Assembly: GCF_014522265.1 (NCBI RefSeq)
Contig: NZ_CP017024.1
Span: forward strand, 4,040,501 to 4,104,500
Length of the DNA: 64,000 nt
Reading direction: 5' to 3'
Source: Pseudomonas oryzihabitans
Lineage (GTDB): Bacteria > Pseudomonadota > Gammaproteobacteria > Pseudomonadales > Pseudomonadaceae
Shown: piece after piece, positions 1 to 13,054 of the stretch
Layout of the letters: every line of letters starts with the position of its first letter
Position numbering within the stretch: the stretch's first letter is position 1
Notes under the pieces: model-generated
The model's input: the letters and a program-made list of their open reading frames with translations, nothing else
Databases searched by the model: none
Told to the model about the DNA's origin: nothing
Program-made: the position numbers and the translations under genes

Positions 1-186
1 ATAGCCATCCAGGATCGGCATGGTCAGGTCAAGCAGCATCACCTGGCCCAGACCCTGGCGCAGCGCCGTGAGGGCTTCCTCGCCATGGGTGGCCTGGGTG
101 ATGGATACCGCCCAGCCTTCGGGCAGGGAGCGAACCAGCTGCTTGCGCGCCATGTTCGAGTCGTCGCATATCACCAGAGGAATCAC
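1..186 (-). CDS. Response regulator receiver protein, partial (C-terminal part beyond window)
   Basis: The reverse strand reads from a GTG at 186 into a CheY-like receiver: an early acidic pair (ICDDSN, about residues 7-12) and the phospho-acceptor in LLDLTMP near residue 51, followed by ILDGY. The gene runs off the left edge, so any output domain is unseen. A GGAAGG Shine-Dalgarno five bases upstream favours the GTG; an in-frame GTG six bases earlier is the alternative. It is divergent from metH. Being a receiver is clear from the motifs; its signal and output are unknown. Confidence 0.8.
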   Translation of the reverse strand, partial: MIPLVICDDSNMARKQLVRSLPEGWAVSITQATHGEEALTALRQGLGQVMLLDLTMPILDGY

Positions 187-425
187 GGCCACCTTCCATG
201 ACGCAGTTTTGACGCACAGTAAACGTCGGTCATCTGTCAGTAAAGCAGCACTTCGAGGGCTTGCCCACCGGCCGCTCTAGATCGCCAAATATCCCTGGCA
301 TGAAAGACTCGCCGACCCTTCATGAGCGCTGCTCATCATGGACCACTGCCGATACCGAGGCGGGCGCCGGCTTTTGCTATGCTGCCACCCTTTGTCCAGC
401 GTCTCTTCATCTCTGTGGAATGCCC

Positions 426-4136
<3,711 letters not shown>

Positions 4137-4184
4137 CCCGGCAGACGCCTCAGGTAACAAAAACGCAGCCCTTTTCGCGGGCGT

Positions 4185-4202
4185 CCCTACTAGGGTGTAG
4201 GG
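4185..4202. repeat. Small inverted repeat between metH and the sugar dehydrogenase
   Basis: CCCTAC and GTAGGG are separated by six bases, 21 bp ahead of the sugar-dehydrogenase start. It may be a regulator site or a weak hairpin at the end of metH. There is no T-tract after it, so it is not a typical intrinsic terminator. Confidence 0.4.
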
Positions 4203-4223
4203 ACTTCCATCGACGAGGACCGC

Positions 4224-5357
4224 GTGCCCATGAAAGGCCTTACCTTAGCCGCCGGCAGTCTCCTGTTCGGTCTCGCCACCCTGAACGCCAATGCCGCACC
4301 CCAGGCGCTGAGTGAAGCTCAGTGGCCCTTCACCGCGACGTCACGAGCCACCCTGGATGCGCCCTGGGCCATCGCCTTTCTCCCGGACGGCACGGCGCTG
4401 GTCACCGAGAAAGGCGGCGTCCTCAAGCACCTGAACGTGCAGACTGGCAAGGCGCAGGACATCGGCGGTGTGCCCAAGGTGGTCGCCGCCGGCCAGGGCG
4501 GGCTGGGCGATGTCATCCTGCATCCGCAATACGCCAGCAATCAGCTGATCTACCTGAGCTACGCCGAAGCCGGCGAAGACGGTACCCAGGGTGCTGCCGT
4601 GGCCCGTGCCAAGCTGACCTTGAAAGAAGATGGCAGCGGGTCGCTCAGTGACCTCAAGGTGATCTGGCGGCAGACCCCCAAGGTCAGTGGCAATGGTCAC
4701 TATGGCCATCGTATGAGATTCGGCCCGGACGGCAAGCTGTGGATCACCTCGGGTGAGCGGCAGAAATTCACCCCGGCCCAGGATATGACCGGCAACCTGG
4801 GCAAGCTCATCCGCCTCAACGATGACGGTAGTACGCCTGCGGACAACCCCTTCGCCCAGCAGGGCGGCGTAGCGGCGCAGGTCTGGTCGCTGGGTCACCG
4901 CAACCCGCTGGGCATCGCCTTCGATGCCCAAGGCCGCTTGTGGGAACAAGAGATGGGTCCCCAGGGCGGTGACGAGCTGAACCTGATCCAGCGCGGCGGC
5001 AATTACGGCTATCCCGAGGTCTCCAATGGCGATCACTATGGCGGCAAGCCGATCCCGGATCACGCGACCCGCCCGGAATTCATCCCGCCGAAGATCACCT
5101 GGACGCCGGTGATTTCCCCGGCCGGATTGATGATCTACGAGGGCAGCCGCTTCCCGGCCTGGAAAGGTAATGCCTTCATCGGCGGCCTGTCTTCCAAGGC
5201 GCTGGTGCGGATCGAACTCAAGGGCGAAGAGGCACGCGAAGTCGAGCGCTATGCCATGGGCACGCGCATCCGCGACGTCGAGGAAGGTCCCAACGGCAGC
5301 CTCTGGGTACTGGAAGACGGCGCCAACGCACGGCTGCTGGAGTTGCAGCCGAAATAG
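4224..5357 (+). CDS. PQQ-dependent soluble aldose sugar dehydrogenase (YliI/Asd family)
   Basis: This is a periplasmic six-bladed beta-propeller that uses PQQ to oxidise aldoses. An N-terminal signal peptide ending around ANA (residue 24) is followed by family signatures: PWAIAFLPDG, GQGGLGDV, the catalytic-His-like region NGHYGHRMRFGPDGKLW, GHRNPLGIAF and GPQGGDELN. Length of 377 is usual. A GTG at 4224 has GAGG five bases upstream; ATG 4230 would leave eleven bases, so GTG is preferred. A 6-bp dyad (CCCTAC/GTAGGG, 4185-4202) just upstream could be an operator or hairpin. It stands alone, so its in vivo sugar cannot be deduced. Confidence 0.88.
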   Translation: MPMKGLTLAAGSLLFGLATLNANAAPQALSEAQWPFTATSRATLDAPWAIAFLPDGTALVTEKGGVLKHLNVQTGKAQDIGGVPKVVAAGQGGLGDVILHPQYASNQLIYLSYAEAGEDGTQGAAVARAKLTLKEDGSGSLSDLKVIWRQTPKVSGNGHYGHRMRFGPDGKLWITSGERQKFTPAQDMTGNLGKLIRLNDDGSTPADNPFAQQGGVAAQVWSLGHRNPLGIAFDAQGRLWEQEMGPQGGDELNLIQRGGNYGYPEVSNGDHYGGKPIPDHATRPEFIPPKITWTPVISPAGLMIYEGSRFPAWKGNAFIGGLSSKALVRIELKGEEAREVERYAMGTRIRDVEEGPNGSLWVLEDGANARLLELQPK

Positions 5358-5392
5358 CCAGCAGGATCACCCAGGGACGGGTGACCGCTGTC

Positions 5393-5695
5393 TCAACGCA
5401 ACTCGGAAGGCGAGCGACGGACGATCTTGATCGAGTGCTTGATCTCGGGCTTGCGGGTAACGCTGATCGGCCGCTTGGTGACGGTGTCCAGGGTGATGTT
5501 CCAGAAGCCGGTGCTCGGGACGGTGATGCGCGCCGGAAAGGTGTCGAAGGCGCCGCCGTGATAGGAGTGGCGGCCGCCGTTCTTGAAGCTGCGGAAATTG
5601 GCATCGTTCATCAGGCGGATGTTGCACACCCCCGAACTCTGGATGACGACCAGATCGCCCTCGTTGAGATGCTCGCGCTGGTGGATGAACTTCAT
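5393..5695 (-). CDS. DUF1883 domain-containing protein
   Basis: A 100-residue cytosolic protein that is essentially all DUF1883, recognised from MKFIHQREHLNEGD at the start, NFRSFKNGGRHSYHGGAF in the middle and HSIKIVRR at the end. The family has no established biochemical role; some homologues are fused to TIR domains. It is a single-gene unit converging on the sugar dehydrogenase and diverging from the RlmN-like gene. No signal peptide or membrane segment is present. Confidence 0.85.
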   Translation of the reverse strand: MKFIHQREHLNEGDLVVIQSSGVCNIRLMNDANFRSFKNGGRHSYHGGAFDTFPARITVPSTGFWNITLDTVTKRPISVTRKPEIKHSIKIVRRSPSELR

Positions 5696-5780
5696 GACGG
5701 GTCCTCGTCTTGCAAAGGACTAGGATAGCATCCCTGCCCTGTCCTATTATCGCCGGCCGCCCTCGACCTGCCCTTTTCCC

Positions 5781-6809
5781 ATGCGTATTTCCGATGTCGT
5801 CCAGTTGCTCGCCGATGCCGGCGCCAAGCCCAAGCACAGTGCCCGTATCCTGCGCGCCTGGTGCCAGGGACTGGCCCTGGATACCGGCACCCGGCGCCAG
5901 CAGGCGGAAAACTTCCTGCCGCTGGAGGTACGCCAGGCCATCCCGGCACTGACCGCGCGGCTGGAAGGCCTGGCCCGGGTGACCTCGGAGCATCCGGGAG
6001 CCGACGGTTCGGCGCGGATGCTGGTGACCCTGGGCGATGGCCAGGCGGTGGAAAGCGTGCTGCTGCCGCGCGACGGGCTCTGCGTGTCGTCCCAGGTCGG
6101 CTGCGCGGTGGGCTGCGTCTTCTGCATGACTGGCAAGAGCGGCCTGCTGCGCCAGGTGGGCAGCGCCGAGATCGTCGCCCAGGTCGCCCTGGCGCGACGC
6201 CTCAGGGCGGTCAAGAAGGTGGTCTTCATGGGCATGGGCGAGCCGGCGCACAACCTGGACAACGTGCTGGAAGCCATCGACCTGCTGGGCACCGCCGGCG
6301 GTATCGGCCATCGCAACCTGGTGTTTTCCACCGTCGGCGATCCGCGGGTGTTCGAGCGACTGCCCCAGCAGACGGTCAGGCCGGCATTGGCGCTATCGTT
6401 GCACAGCACCAATGCCGAGCGTCGGGCCCGCCTGCTGCCCAAGGCGCCCCGCTACGAACCGGGTGAGCTGATCGAACAGGGTGAAGCCTATGCCCGGCTG
6501 ATCGGCTATCCGATCCAGTACCAGTGGACGCTGCTCGCCGGCATCAACGACGGCCAGGAAGAGATGGACGAATTGCTGCGGCTGATGAAGGGCAAGTACG
6601 GCGTACTCAACCTGATTCCCTACAACAGCCTGGAAGTGGACGACTACCAGCGCCCCGACGGCGAGCGCATCGTGCAGATCGTGCGTTACCTGCACAGCCG
6701 CGGCCTGCTCACCAAGGTGCGCAATTCCGCGGGCCAGGATGTCGACGGCGGTTGTGGCCAGTTGCGCGCCCGGGCCGAGGTGCTGCGCCCCGTACGCGTC
6801 AGCGCCTGA
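5781..6809 (+). CDS. RlmN-like radical SAM RNA methyltransferase
   Basis: A radical SAM enzyme of the RlmN/Cfr family. The 4Fe-4S cluster motif is CAVGCVFC (about 107-114), FMGMGEPAHN follows near 152, and the Cys that carries the methyl relay is kept in DGGCGQL near the C-terminus (about 324); a second conserved Cys sits in LCVSSQVGC. At 342 residues it is slightly shorter than typical housekeeping RlmN, and the location between metH and cysI resembles the extra RlmN-like gene I recall from P. aeruginosa. The housekeeping rlmN normally lies near ndk/hisS, so this is probably a paralogue whose RNA substrate is open. Confidence 0.82.
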   Translation: MRISDVVQLLADAGAKPKHSARILRAWCQGLALDTGTRRQQAENFLPLEVRQAIPALTARLEGLARVTSEHPGADGSARMLVTLGDGQAVESVLLPRDGLCVSSQVGCAVGCVFCMTGKSGLLRQVGSAEIVAQVALARRLRAVKKVVFMGMGEPAHNLDNVLEAIDLLGTAGGIGHRNLVFSTVGDPRVFERLPQQTVRPALALSLHSTNAERRARLLPKAPRYEPGELIEQGEAYARLIGYPIQYQWTLLAGINDGQEEMDELLRLMKGKYGVLNLIPYNSLEVDDYQRPDGERIVQIVRYLHSRGLLTKVRNSAGQDVDGGCGQLRARAEVLRPVRVSA

Positions 6810-6909
6810 CCGATCGTCCTGCGCGGGGCCCCGCCTATCAGGTGCGGCGGAACGCCCGGTCGGGCGCCCCCTCAGAGTGCATTCGCACCATTCAGAGGGA
6901 AGCTTTTCC

Positions 6910-7314
6910 ATGCAGGATCGCATCAAACGCCACGACCCCTTCATCGCCGGTCTGAAGGAACGCCTGCCCGAAGCGCTGCGTGAATCCTTTACCGAGGAGC
7001 AGCTGGAAGCCCTCAAGCTGGCTTTCGGCACCCGCAGCTGGGGCAAGCACAGTGTCGATCTGCGCGGCACCGTCAAGTTCTGGCACCGCCGCTACTACTT
7101 CGTCTTCCTCGCCGGTCGCAACTACCGTCAACTCTCGCGCCTGGAGCAGGAATTGTCCCTGCTCGGCAAGGCCACGGTGCTGGCGGTGATCCTGCTGGCC
7201 TGCGGCCTGGTGGGCCTCTTGCTGCTCTATCTGCTCAAGTCCGCGCTGGGCATCGACATCTTTCCCGACTACTCCTTCGGAGTTTGGACCTGGTTCAAGG
7301 GTCTATTCGAGTAG
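6910..7314 (+). CDS. Hypothetical inner-membrane protein
   Basis: A 134-residue protein I do not recognise. A hydrophilic N-terminal half (charged, about 1-85, with KFWHRRYYFVFLAGRN) precedes a single strong hydrophobic helix (about 87-115, GKATVLAVILLACGLVGLLL) and a short C-terminal tail. AGAGGGA about ten bases upstream supports ATG 6910. It sits between the RlmN-like gene and the propeller gene, all on the same strand, but the gaps do not prove an operon. Confidence 0.75.
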   Translation: MQDRIKRHDPFIAGLKERLPEALRESFTEEQLEALKLAFGTRSWGKHSVDLRGTVKFWHRRYYFVFLAGRNYRQLSRLEQELSLLGKATVLAVILLACGLVGLLLLYLLKSALGIDIFPDYSFGVWTWFKGLFE

Positions 7315-7365
7315 CACGGATTCGCTTGACCCTGGCAGGGAGGCTTGCCCCTTGGGAGACCTCCT

Positions 7366-8388
7366 ATGCCCCACCTGAATCGCCGTCAGACCCTCGGCCT
7401 GCTGGCTGCCAGTGCCGCCCTGCCCCTGCTGGGCGGCTATCCGCTCCGCGCCTTCGCAGCGGGCGATGAATACCTCGCCCTGGTCGAGAAGGAAGCCCCA
7501 GGCATCGGCTTCTATCGCCTGGCCGATGGCAAGCGCGTCGGCAGTCTGGAATTGCCGGAGCAACCCCATGAGATCGTCGCCGACCGCCAGGGTCGCTATG
7601 CCTATGTCGGCCAGTATGGCGTCAAGAGCTGGCAGGCGCCTGGCGAGGGCGGCCACCAGGTCAGTGTGATAGATCTCGCCGAGCGCCGCCTGGTGAGATC
7701 CATCGACCTGTCGCCCTATCACCGCCTGCACGGCATGCGCCTGGACGACCAGGGTCGCCTCTATGTGCTCAGCGAAACCGACTCGCTGCTCATCCGCTTC
7801 GATCGCCCCGCCACCGCCGAATCGCCCAGCCAGATCGTCCCGGTCGGCGGGACCCGCAGCCACTACTTCGTACTGACCCGTGACGGACGCCGTGCCTACG
7901 TCGCGGATACCCTGAGCGGCCTGGTGATCCTGGTGGACGCGCACAATCCCGCCGTGCTGCCGGTCAAGAAATATCTCGGCCAGGCGCCGGAGGGCTGCTG
8001 CCTGAGTCCGGACGAGCGTACCTTCTATGTACTCGACCGTTTCGCCGGCATCCTCCATGCGCTGGATGCCCGCGACCTGGCGCCGATCCGCCAGATCAAG
8101 CTGCGGGGCGAAGCGGTACGGGTAGCCGCCCTGCCCGATGGCCGCCTGCTGGTGTCCAATCTGGCGGACAAGAGTCTTTCGCTGCTGCGGCCCGATACCC
8201 TCGCCGAAGTGGCCTATCTGCCCATGGGCAGCGCAGTGCCCGGCCTCAGCCTCGATCCCCGCGGCGAGCGGCTGTTCGCGGCGCTGGAAGATAATCAGCT
8301 GGCAGTGGTCGACCTGCGCAACTGGCGGGAGATCCGTCGCTTCGCCACCGGCAAGGCTCCGGATACCGCCGTGGTCTTCCAGGCCTGA
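7366..8388 (+). CDS. TAT-exported YncE-like beta-propeller protein
   Basis: A 340-residue protein with a twin-arginine leader (RRQTLGLLAASAALP, processed near AFA at about 28) and WD/YVTN-type propeller repeats such as RAYVADTLSGLVILVD and RLYVLSETDSLLIRF. The TAT leader suggests it folds or binds a cofactor before export. GGGAG seven bases upstream supports ATG 7366. It directly precedes the iron-uptake operon on the same strand, with about 150 bp and a Fur-box-like site in between, so a periplasmic metal or redox role is possible but unproven. Confidence 0.78.
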   Translation: MPHLNRRQTLGLLAASAALPLLGGYPLRAFAAGDEYLALVEKEAPGIGFYRLADGKRVGSLELPEQPHEIVADRQGRYAYVGQYGVKSWQAPGEGGHQVSVIDLAERRLVRSIDLSPYHRLHGMRLDDQGRLYVLSETDSLLIRFDRPATAESPSQIVPVGGTRSHYFVLTRDGRRAYVADTLSGLVILVDAHNPAVLPVKKYLGQAPEGCCLSPDERTFYVLDRFAGILHALDARDLAPIRQIKLRGEAVRVAALPDGRLLVSNLADKSLSLLRPDTLAEVAYLPMGSAVPGLSLDPRGERLFAALEDNQLAVVDLRNWREIRRFATGKAPDTAVVFQA

Positions 8389-8458
8389 CGCGCGCCTCCA
8401 CGCTGATCCGCTGCCAACCAGTCGGCGGATCCGTAAGGCACGAGAATCATACGCATTT

Positions 8459-8477
8459 AACAATCCGAATCATTGTG
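8459..8477. promoter_or_regulatory. Possible Fur box before the efe operon
   Basis: The 19 bases starting at 8459 contain an intact AATCATT half-site and match the classic GATAATGATAATCATTATC consensus at about 12 of 19 positions by eye. A second partial half-site (AATCAT, about 8445) lies just upstream. Location about 60 bp ahead of an iron permease operon makes Fur control likely in principle; the site itself is imperfect. Confidence 0.4.
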
Positions 8478-8537
8478 ATACAAATCACCGACCTCCGGGC
8501 GCCTCTGCGCCCTTAGCTTCCGTCGGTGATAGCTTTC

Positions 8538-9392
8538 ATGCTCGTTCCCTTTCTGATCATGCTCCGCGAAGGTATCGAAGCGGCGCTCATCGTTGGCATC
8601 ATCGCCAGCTATCTGCAACGCACCGGTCGTGGCCACTGGATGCCCGCGGTCTGGATCGGGGTGATGCTGGCCGCCGCCCTGTCCCTGTTCGTGGGCGCCG
8701 GACTGCAACTGGCCAGTGCCGAATTCCCGCAGCGTCAGCAGGAACTGTTCGAAGCGGTAGTCGGCCTGGCGGCCACCGCCATCCTCACCTCCATGGTGTT
8801 CTGGATGCGCAAGGCGGCGCGCTCGATCAAGACCGAACTGCACGACTCCCTGGAAAACGCCCTGTCCGCCTCGCGCAACCAGGTCTATGCCCTGATCGGC
8901 ATGGTCTTTCTGGCGGTTGCGCGGGAGGGCCTGGAAACCGTGTTCTTCCTTCTCGCCATCTTTCAGCAGAGCGCCGGCCCCGGTGCGCCCCTGGGTGCCC
9001 TGCTTGGCCTGATCATCGCCATCGCGGTGGGCTACGGCCTCTATACCGGCGGCGTGCGACTGAACCTGGGCAAGTTCTTTCGCTTCACCGGCCTGTTCAT
9101 CCTCTTCGTTGCGGCCGGCCTGTTCACCAACTCGGTCAAGGCCCTGCATGAAGCCGGCCTGTGGAATTCGCTGCAGCAGGTGCTGTTCGACTGGAGCCAC
9201 GTGCTGCCCGCCGACGGCCCGGTGGGTACGGTGCTGGCCGGCATGTTCGGCTACCAGGACACCCCGACCGTGAGCACCCTCGGCGCCTATCTGCTGTTCC
9301 TGGCGGTCACCCTGCCGCTGTTCTTCCGCACCCCGGCACCGCCCCAGCGTCCTGTGGTAACCACCCCCGCCTCGCTGGAGCGCCCGTCTTGA
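8538..9392 (+). CDS. efeU: Iron permease EfeU (FTR1 family)
   Basis: A seven-helix inner-membrane ferric/ferrous permease of the OFeT family. Both REXXE iron-binding motifs are visible: REGIE near residue 10 and REGLE near 134. I chose ATG 8538 (MLVPFLIMLREG), which matches the E. coli EfeU start and has GGTGA eight bases upstream; a GTG at 8526 would add four residues. It is the first gene of a tightly packed operon with an EfeO protein, an EfeB peroxidase and an EfeM-like protein. Confidence 0.93.
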   Translation: MLVPFLIMLREGIEAALIVGIIASYLQRTGRGHWMPAVWIGVMLAAALSLFVGAGLQLASAEFPQRQQELFEAVVGLAATAILTSMVFWMRKAARSIKTELHDSLENALSASRNQVYALIGMVFLAVAREGLETVFFLLAIFQQSAGPGAPLGALLGLIIAIAVGYGLYTGGVRLNLGKFFRFTGLFILFVAAGLFTNSVKALHEAGLWNSLQQVLFDWSHVLPADGPVGTVLAGMFGYQDTPTVSTLGAYLLFLAVTLPLFFRTPAPPQRPVVTTPASLERPS

Positions 9393-10588
9393 ACAACGCC
9401 AACCCCCATTCGCCGAAGCAGGGCTCCACGGCCATGCGCCTGGCCCTGATCGGCTCGGCAACCCTGCTGATCGCCGCGGGCGCCGCCTTCTATTACGCCT
9501 CGCGCTCCGCAGGCGAGCGTCACGCGACCGTCGCCGACGGCGAGATCAAGGTCGATATCCTGGCCAATCGCTGCGAGCCCAACGCCCTGGAAGTGCCTGC
9601 CGGACCGGCGCGCTTTCGTATCGTCAACCGCTCGGATCGGGCGGTGGAGTGGGAAATCCTCGACGGCGTCCTGGTGGTCGAGGAGCGCGAGAACATCGCC
9701 CCCGGTCTCAGCCAGGTCATCAATGCCACCCTGGCGCCTGGCAACTACGCCATCACCTGCGGGCTGCTGAGCAATCCGCGGGGTACGCTGAAGGTACTCC
9801 CGACCGCCGCCTCGGAAGCCGCCAGCAAGGCCGGCCCGACCCTGACCCAGTTCGTCGGTCCGCTGTCGGAATACCGCGTCTACCTGAATCAGCAGAGCCG
9901 CCTCTTGCTGCAGGGTCTCACTACCCTCCAGCAGGCCCTGGCCGCGGGCGATCTGGCGCAGGCGCGCGCCGCCTATGCCGCCGCTCGCCTGCCCTACCAG
10001 CGCCTAGCGGCAACCGCGCAGCGCTTTGCCGAACTGGACAATCGCCTCAACGCCCGCGCCGACTACTACGAAAAGCGCGAACAGGATCCGGCCTTCGGCG
10101 GCTTCCATCGCCTCGAACAAGGCCTTTTCTCCGGCAACAGCACCCGGGACCTGGAACCGGTCGCCACCCGCCTGCAACAGGACGCCGCCGCCCTGCGCGA
10201 TGCCCTGCTCGGCCAGTCGCTGCCGCCCGAGCAACTCAGCGGCAACGCCGCACGCCTGCTGCACAACCTGGCCAACACCCGGATCTCGGGCGAGGAAGAA
10301 CGCTACAGCCAGCTCGTGCTGCCCGGCTTTGCCGCCAATCTGGACGGCACGCGCAAGGTGATCAAGTTGCTGCGCCCGCTGCTCGGCAAGGGGCATCCCG
10401 AGCTGCAGCAAAGCCTGGATACCCAGGCCGACGCCCTGGCCGCGGCCCTGGGCGATGTCCAGCGTCCCTACTCTTCCCTTTCCCCTGACGACCGCCAGCG
10501 CATCGCCGCCGCGGCCCAGGCCCTGGCCGACTCCCTCGACCAAGTCGCCCCGGCCCTGGGCCTGGCCGCGACCAAGACCACGCCATGA
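9389..10588 (+). CDS. efeO: EfeO: cupredoxin plus M75 (imelysin-like) periplasmic iron-uptake protein
   Basis: A 399-residue protein with an N-terminal hydrophobic anchor/signal (about 16-35), a cupredoxin domain (about 45-135; [27 protein letters not shown]) and a C-terminal M75 domain (about 145-390) with the HxxE metal motif in GFHRLEQ near 240 and SGEEERYS. EfeO passes iron to EfeU in the periplasm. I start at TTG 9389, which overlaps the efeU stop and has GGAG eight bases upstream; ATG 9434 is an alternative that would still keep the signal segment. The stop overlaps the efeB start (ATGA). Confidence 0.88.
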   Translation: MNNANPHSPKQGSTAMRLALIGSATLLIAAGAAFYYASRSAGERHATVADGEIKVDILANRCEPNALEVPAGPARFRIVNRSDRAVEWEILDGVLVVEERENIAPGLSQVINATLAPGNYAITCGLLSNPRGTLKVLPTAASEAASKAGPTLTQFVGPLSEYRVYLNQQSRLLLQGLTTLQQALAAGDLAQARAAYAAARLPYQRLAATAQRFAELDNRLNARADYYEKREQDPAFGGFHRLEQGLFSGNSTRDLEPVATRLQQDAAALRDALLGQSLPPEQLSGNAARLLHNLANTRISGEEERYSQLVLPGFAANLDGTRKVIKLLRPLLGKGHPELQQSLDTQADALAAALGDVQRPYSSLSPDDRQRIAAAAQALADSLDQVAPALGLAATKTTP

Positions 10589-11877
10589 AGAAGTCCGCTC
10601 CCGATCAGCCCAATATCGACCGTCGCCGCCTGCTGGGTGGGCTCGGCGCCGCCAGCGTGGCCCTGGCCGGTGCCGGGCTCTGCCCGATGCACGCCCGGGC
10701 GGCCAGCACCGCCGAGGTGACCCGTGCCCCCGGTAGCGCCAATACCCACCAGCGCCAGGCGTTCCTCGGCCAGCACCAGAGCGGCATCGTCACCCCACGG
10801 CCGGCGGCCGGGATGATCGTGGCCTTCGATGTGCTGGCCAGCGACCGTGACGACCTGGAACGCCTGCTGCGGACCCTCGACGAGCGCATCCGCTTTCTCA
10901 TGCAGGGCGGCCCGGTACCGGAGGTCGATCCCAGGTTGCCGCCGCTGGATTCCGGCATCCTCGGTCCGGTGGTGACGCCGGACAACCTCACCATCACCGT
11001 CTCGGTGGGCGAGTCGCTGTTCGATGACCGTTTCGGCCTGAGCGCGGTAAAGCCGCGCCAGCTGCAGCGCATGACCGGCTTTCCCAACGACGCCCTGGAA
11101 GCGGACTGCTGCCACGGCGATCTCTGCCTGCAGTTCTGCGCCAATACCCCGGACACGAACATCCACGCCCTGCGCGACCTCCTGAAGAATCTGCCCGACC
11201 TGCTGGCGATCCGCTGGAAGCAGGAAGGCAGCGTGCCGGTGCAGGATCCGCCACCCGGGCAACCGGCGGAAAGCGCGCGCAACTTCCTCGGCTTTCGCGA
11301 CGGCTCGGCCAACCCCGATTCCACCGACGCCCAGGCGATGGACCGGATCGTCTGGGTCCAGCCCGGCAGCGGCGAGCCCGCCTGGGCCGCCCAGGGCAGC
11401 TACCAGGCGGTGCGCATCATCCGCAATTTCGTCGAGCGCTGGGATCGCACCCCGCTGCAGGAGCAGGAAGCCATCTTCGGGCGGCGCAAGGCCAGTGGCG
11501 CGCCCATGGCCGGCGGTCACGAGACCGATGTGCCGGATTACGCCAGTGATCCCAAGGGCAAGGTCACGCCGCTGGACGCCCATATCCGCCTGGCCAATCC
11601 CCGTACCCCGGAGAGCCAGCGCAACCTGATCCTGCGCCGCCCCTTCAACTACTCCAATGGCGTGCGCAAGAACGGCCAGCTCGACATGGGCCTGCTGTTC
11701 ATCGCCTACCAGGCCGATCTGGAGCAGGGCTTCATCGCCGTACAGAAACGCCTGGATGGCGAGCCCCTGGAGGAATACATCAAGCCCATCGGCGGCGGTT
11801 ACTTCTTCGTCCTGCCGGGGATCACCGATGCCAAGGACTATCTCGGCCGCAGCCTGCTGGCCGCCGCATCGCTTTAA
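10585..11877 (+). CDS. efeB: Deferrochelatase/DyP-type peroxidase EfeB
   Basis: A TAT-exported heme peroxidase (430 residues). The leader has [17 protein letters not shown]; the family motif GFRDG lies near residue 235 and the probable proximal heme His is in [10 protein letters not shown] near 332. In the Efe system it is thought to support iron uptake, by ferrous oxidation or by removing iron from heme; which one applies is debated for the family. Its ATG overlaps the efeO stop, showing co-translation. Confidence 0.92.
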   Translation: MKKSAPDQPNIDRRRLLGGLGAASVALAGAGLCPMHARAASTAEVTRAPGSANTHQRQAFLGQHQSGIVTPRPAAGMIVAFDVLASDRDDLERLLRTLDERIRFLMQGGPVPEVDPRLPPLDSGILGPVVTPDNLTITVSVGESLFDDRFGLSAVKPRQLQRMTGFPNDALEADCCHGDLCLQFCANTPDTNIHALRDLLKNLPDLLAIRWKQEGSVPVQDPPPGQPAESARNFLGFRDGSANPDSTDAQAMDRIVWVQPGSGEPAWAAQGSYQAVRIIRNFVERWDRTPLQEQEAIFGRRKASGAPMAGGHETDVPDYASDPKGKVTPLDAHIRLANPRTPESQRNLILRRPFNYSNGVRKNGQLDMGLLFIAYQADLEQGFIAVQKRLDGEPLEEYIKPIGGGYFFVLPGITDAKDYLGRSLLAAASL

Positions 11878-11898
11878 AACCTCGACAGGAGAAGTCGA

Positions 11899-12714
11899 AT
11901 GAAACGCTCGTTCCTCGCCGCTGCCCTCGGTCTGGCCCTCGCCACGCCGGCCTTCGCTGCCAACTCGCCGCTGGATCTGGTCGGCCCCATCTCCGACTAC
12001 AAGATCTATGTCACCGACAACCTGGCCAAGCTCACCGAGCAGACCCAGGCCTTCACCGCGGCGGTCAAGCGCGGCGACCTGGCCACCGCGCGCAAGCTCT
12101 ATGCCCCGACGCGGGTCTCCTACGAGCAGGTCGAGCCCATCGCCGAACTCTTCAGCGACCTCGACGCCGCCATCGACTCCCGCGAAGACGATCACGAACA
12201 GGGGGTCAAATCCGAGGACTTCACCGGCTTCCATCGCCTGGAGCACGCCCTCTTTACCCAGAACACCACCGAAGGCCAGGGTCCCCTCGCCGACAAGCTG
12301 CTGGCCGACGTCAAGGATCTGCAGGCCCGCGTCGATGGCCTGACCTTCCCGCCGGAAAAGGTGGTGGGTGGCGCCGCGGCGCTGATGGAGGAAGTGGCGG
12401 CGACCAAGGTGTCGGGCGAGGAAGAGCGCTATAGCCACACCGACCTCTATGACTTCCAGGCCAACGTCGATGGCGCCAAGAAGATCGTCGACCTGTTCCG
12501 CCCGCAGATCGAGAAGCAGGACCAGGCCTTCGTCGCCAAGGTCGACAAGAACTTCGCCACGGTCGACAGGATCCTGGCCAAGTACAAGACCAAGGACGGC
12601 GGCTTCGAGACCTACGACAAGGTCAGCGAGCGTGATCGCAAGGCCCTGGTCGGTCCGGTCAACACCCTGGCGGAAGATCTCTCCACCCTGCGCGGCAAGC
12701 TGGGCCTGAACTAA
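11899..12714 (+). CDS. efeM: EfeM-like stand-alone M75 periplasmic protein
   Basis: A 271-residue secreted protein (signal peptide to AFA, about 20) made of one M75 domain. It shares FHRLEHALF (HxxE near 111) and SGEEERYSH with the upstream EfeO but lacks the cupredoxin part, the arrangement called EfeM in other pseudomonads. AGGAGAAG about seven bases upstream supports ATG 11899. It follows efeB by 21 bases, so the operon appears to be efeU-efeO-efeB-efeM. Whether it is a second iron donor or a paralogue with another metal is not visible. Confidence 0.85.
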   Translation: MKRSFLAAALGLALATPAFAANSPLDLVGPISDYKIYVTDNLAKLTEQTQAFTAAVKRGDLATARKLYAPTRVSYEQVEPIAELFSDLDAAIDSREDDHEQGVKSEDFTGFHRLEHALFTQNTTEGQGPLADKLLADVKDLQARVDGLTFPPEKVVGGAAALMEEVAATKVSGEEERYSHTDLYDFQANVDGAKKIVDLFRPQIEKQDQAFVAKVDKNFATVDRILAKYKTKDGGFETYDKVSERDRKALVGPVNTLAEDLSTLRGKLGLN

Positions 12715-12723
12715 CCGCGGCTG

Positions 12724-12845
12724 CTAAAACTACTGCGCGTCCGCCAAACGGGCGCGTGCAGTGCTCGGAATCCTCATGTACCGCTCGTACACTCCGGTTC
12801 CTGCGCGCCGCGCGCACCCGCCTGACAGCCGCTCGCTACGTTTTA
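12724..12845. repeat. About 120-bp imperfect dyad element between efeM and cysI
   Basis: The core at 12767-12801 is an imperfect palindrome (GGAATCC...GTAC...GTAC...GGTTCC), flanked by GC-rich arms and by outer inverted ends resembling AAAACTACTGCG (left) and CGCTACGTTTT (right). It looks like a dispersed extragenic element, which I believe recurs in proteobacteria, rather than a coding or promoter region. The AT-rich stretch after it (about 12905-12950) is the likely cysI promoter region. Confidence 0.5.
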
Positions 12846-12904
12846 TCAACCACGGTATTCATAAGTGGTATCCGGCGCCGCCCACCCTGCTCTCGCTTAT
12901 CGCC

Positions 12905-13054
12905 GGAATAGATTTATATATAAAGAAACATCGCTTTTAAGCATATAGACCTGCTGCTATCGTGCACGGCCTAGAAAAGTCTCCAGAGCACCCCAGGGGT
13001 GCCCAGGACTTCGATCACGCGCAGCCGTGCGCGCCGCCTGACAGCAGGATGACC
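12905..13054 (+). promoter_or_regulatory. AT-rich cysI upstream region
   Basis: A clear drop in GC (GATTTATATATAAAG and following bases) lies 100-150 bp before cysI, in a genome where intergenic AT-rich tracts are rare. This is the place expected for a CysB-activated promoter. No exact -10/-35 pair or CysB site can be assigned by eye. Confidence 0.4.

Noticed and set aside
320..400. GAGCGCTGC string ahead of metH, like part of an SAH riboswitch
   Set aside because: The flanking CCGAGG and pseudoknot partner expected for the class are not in place; more likely chance.
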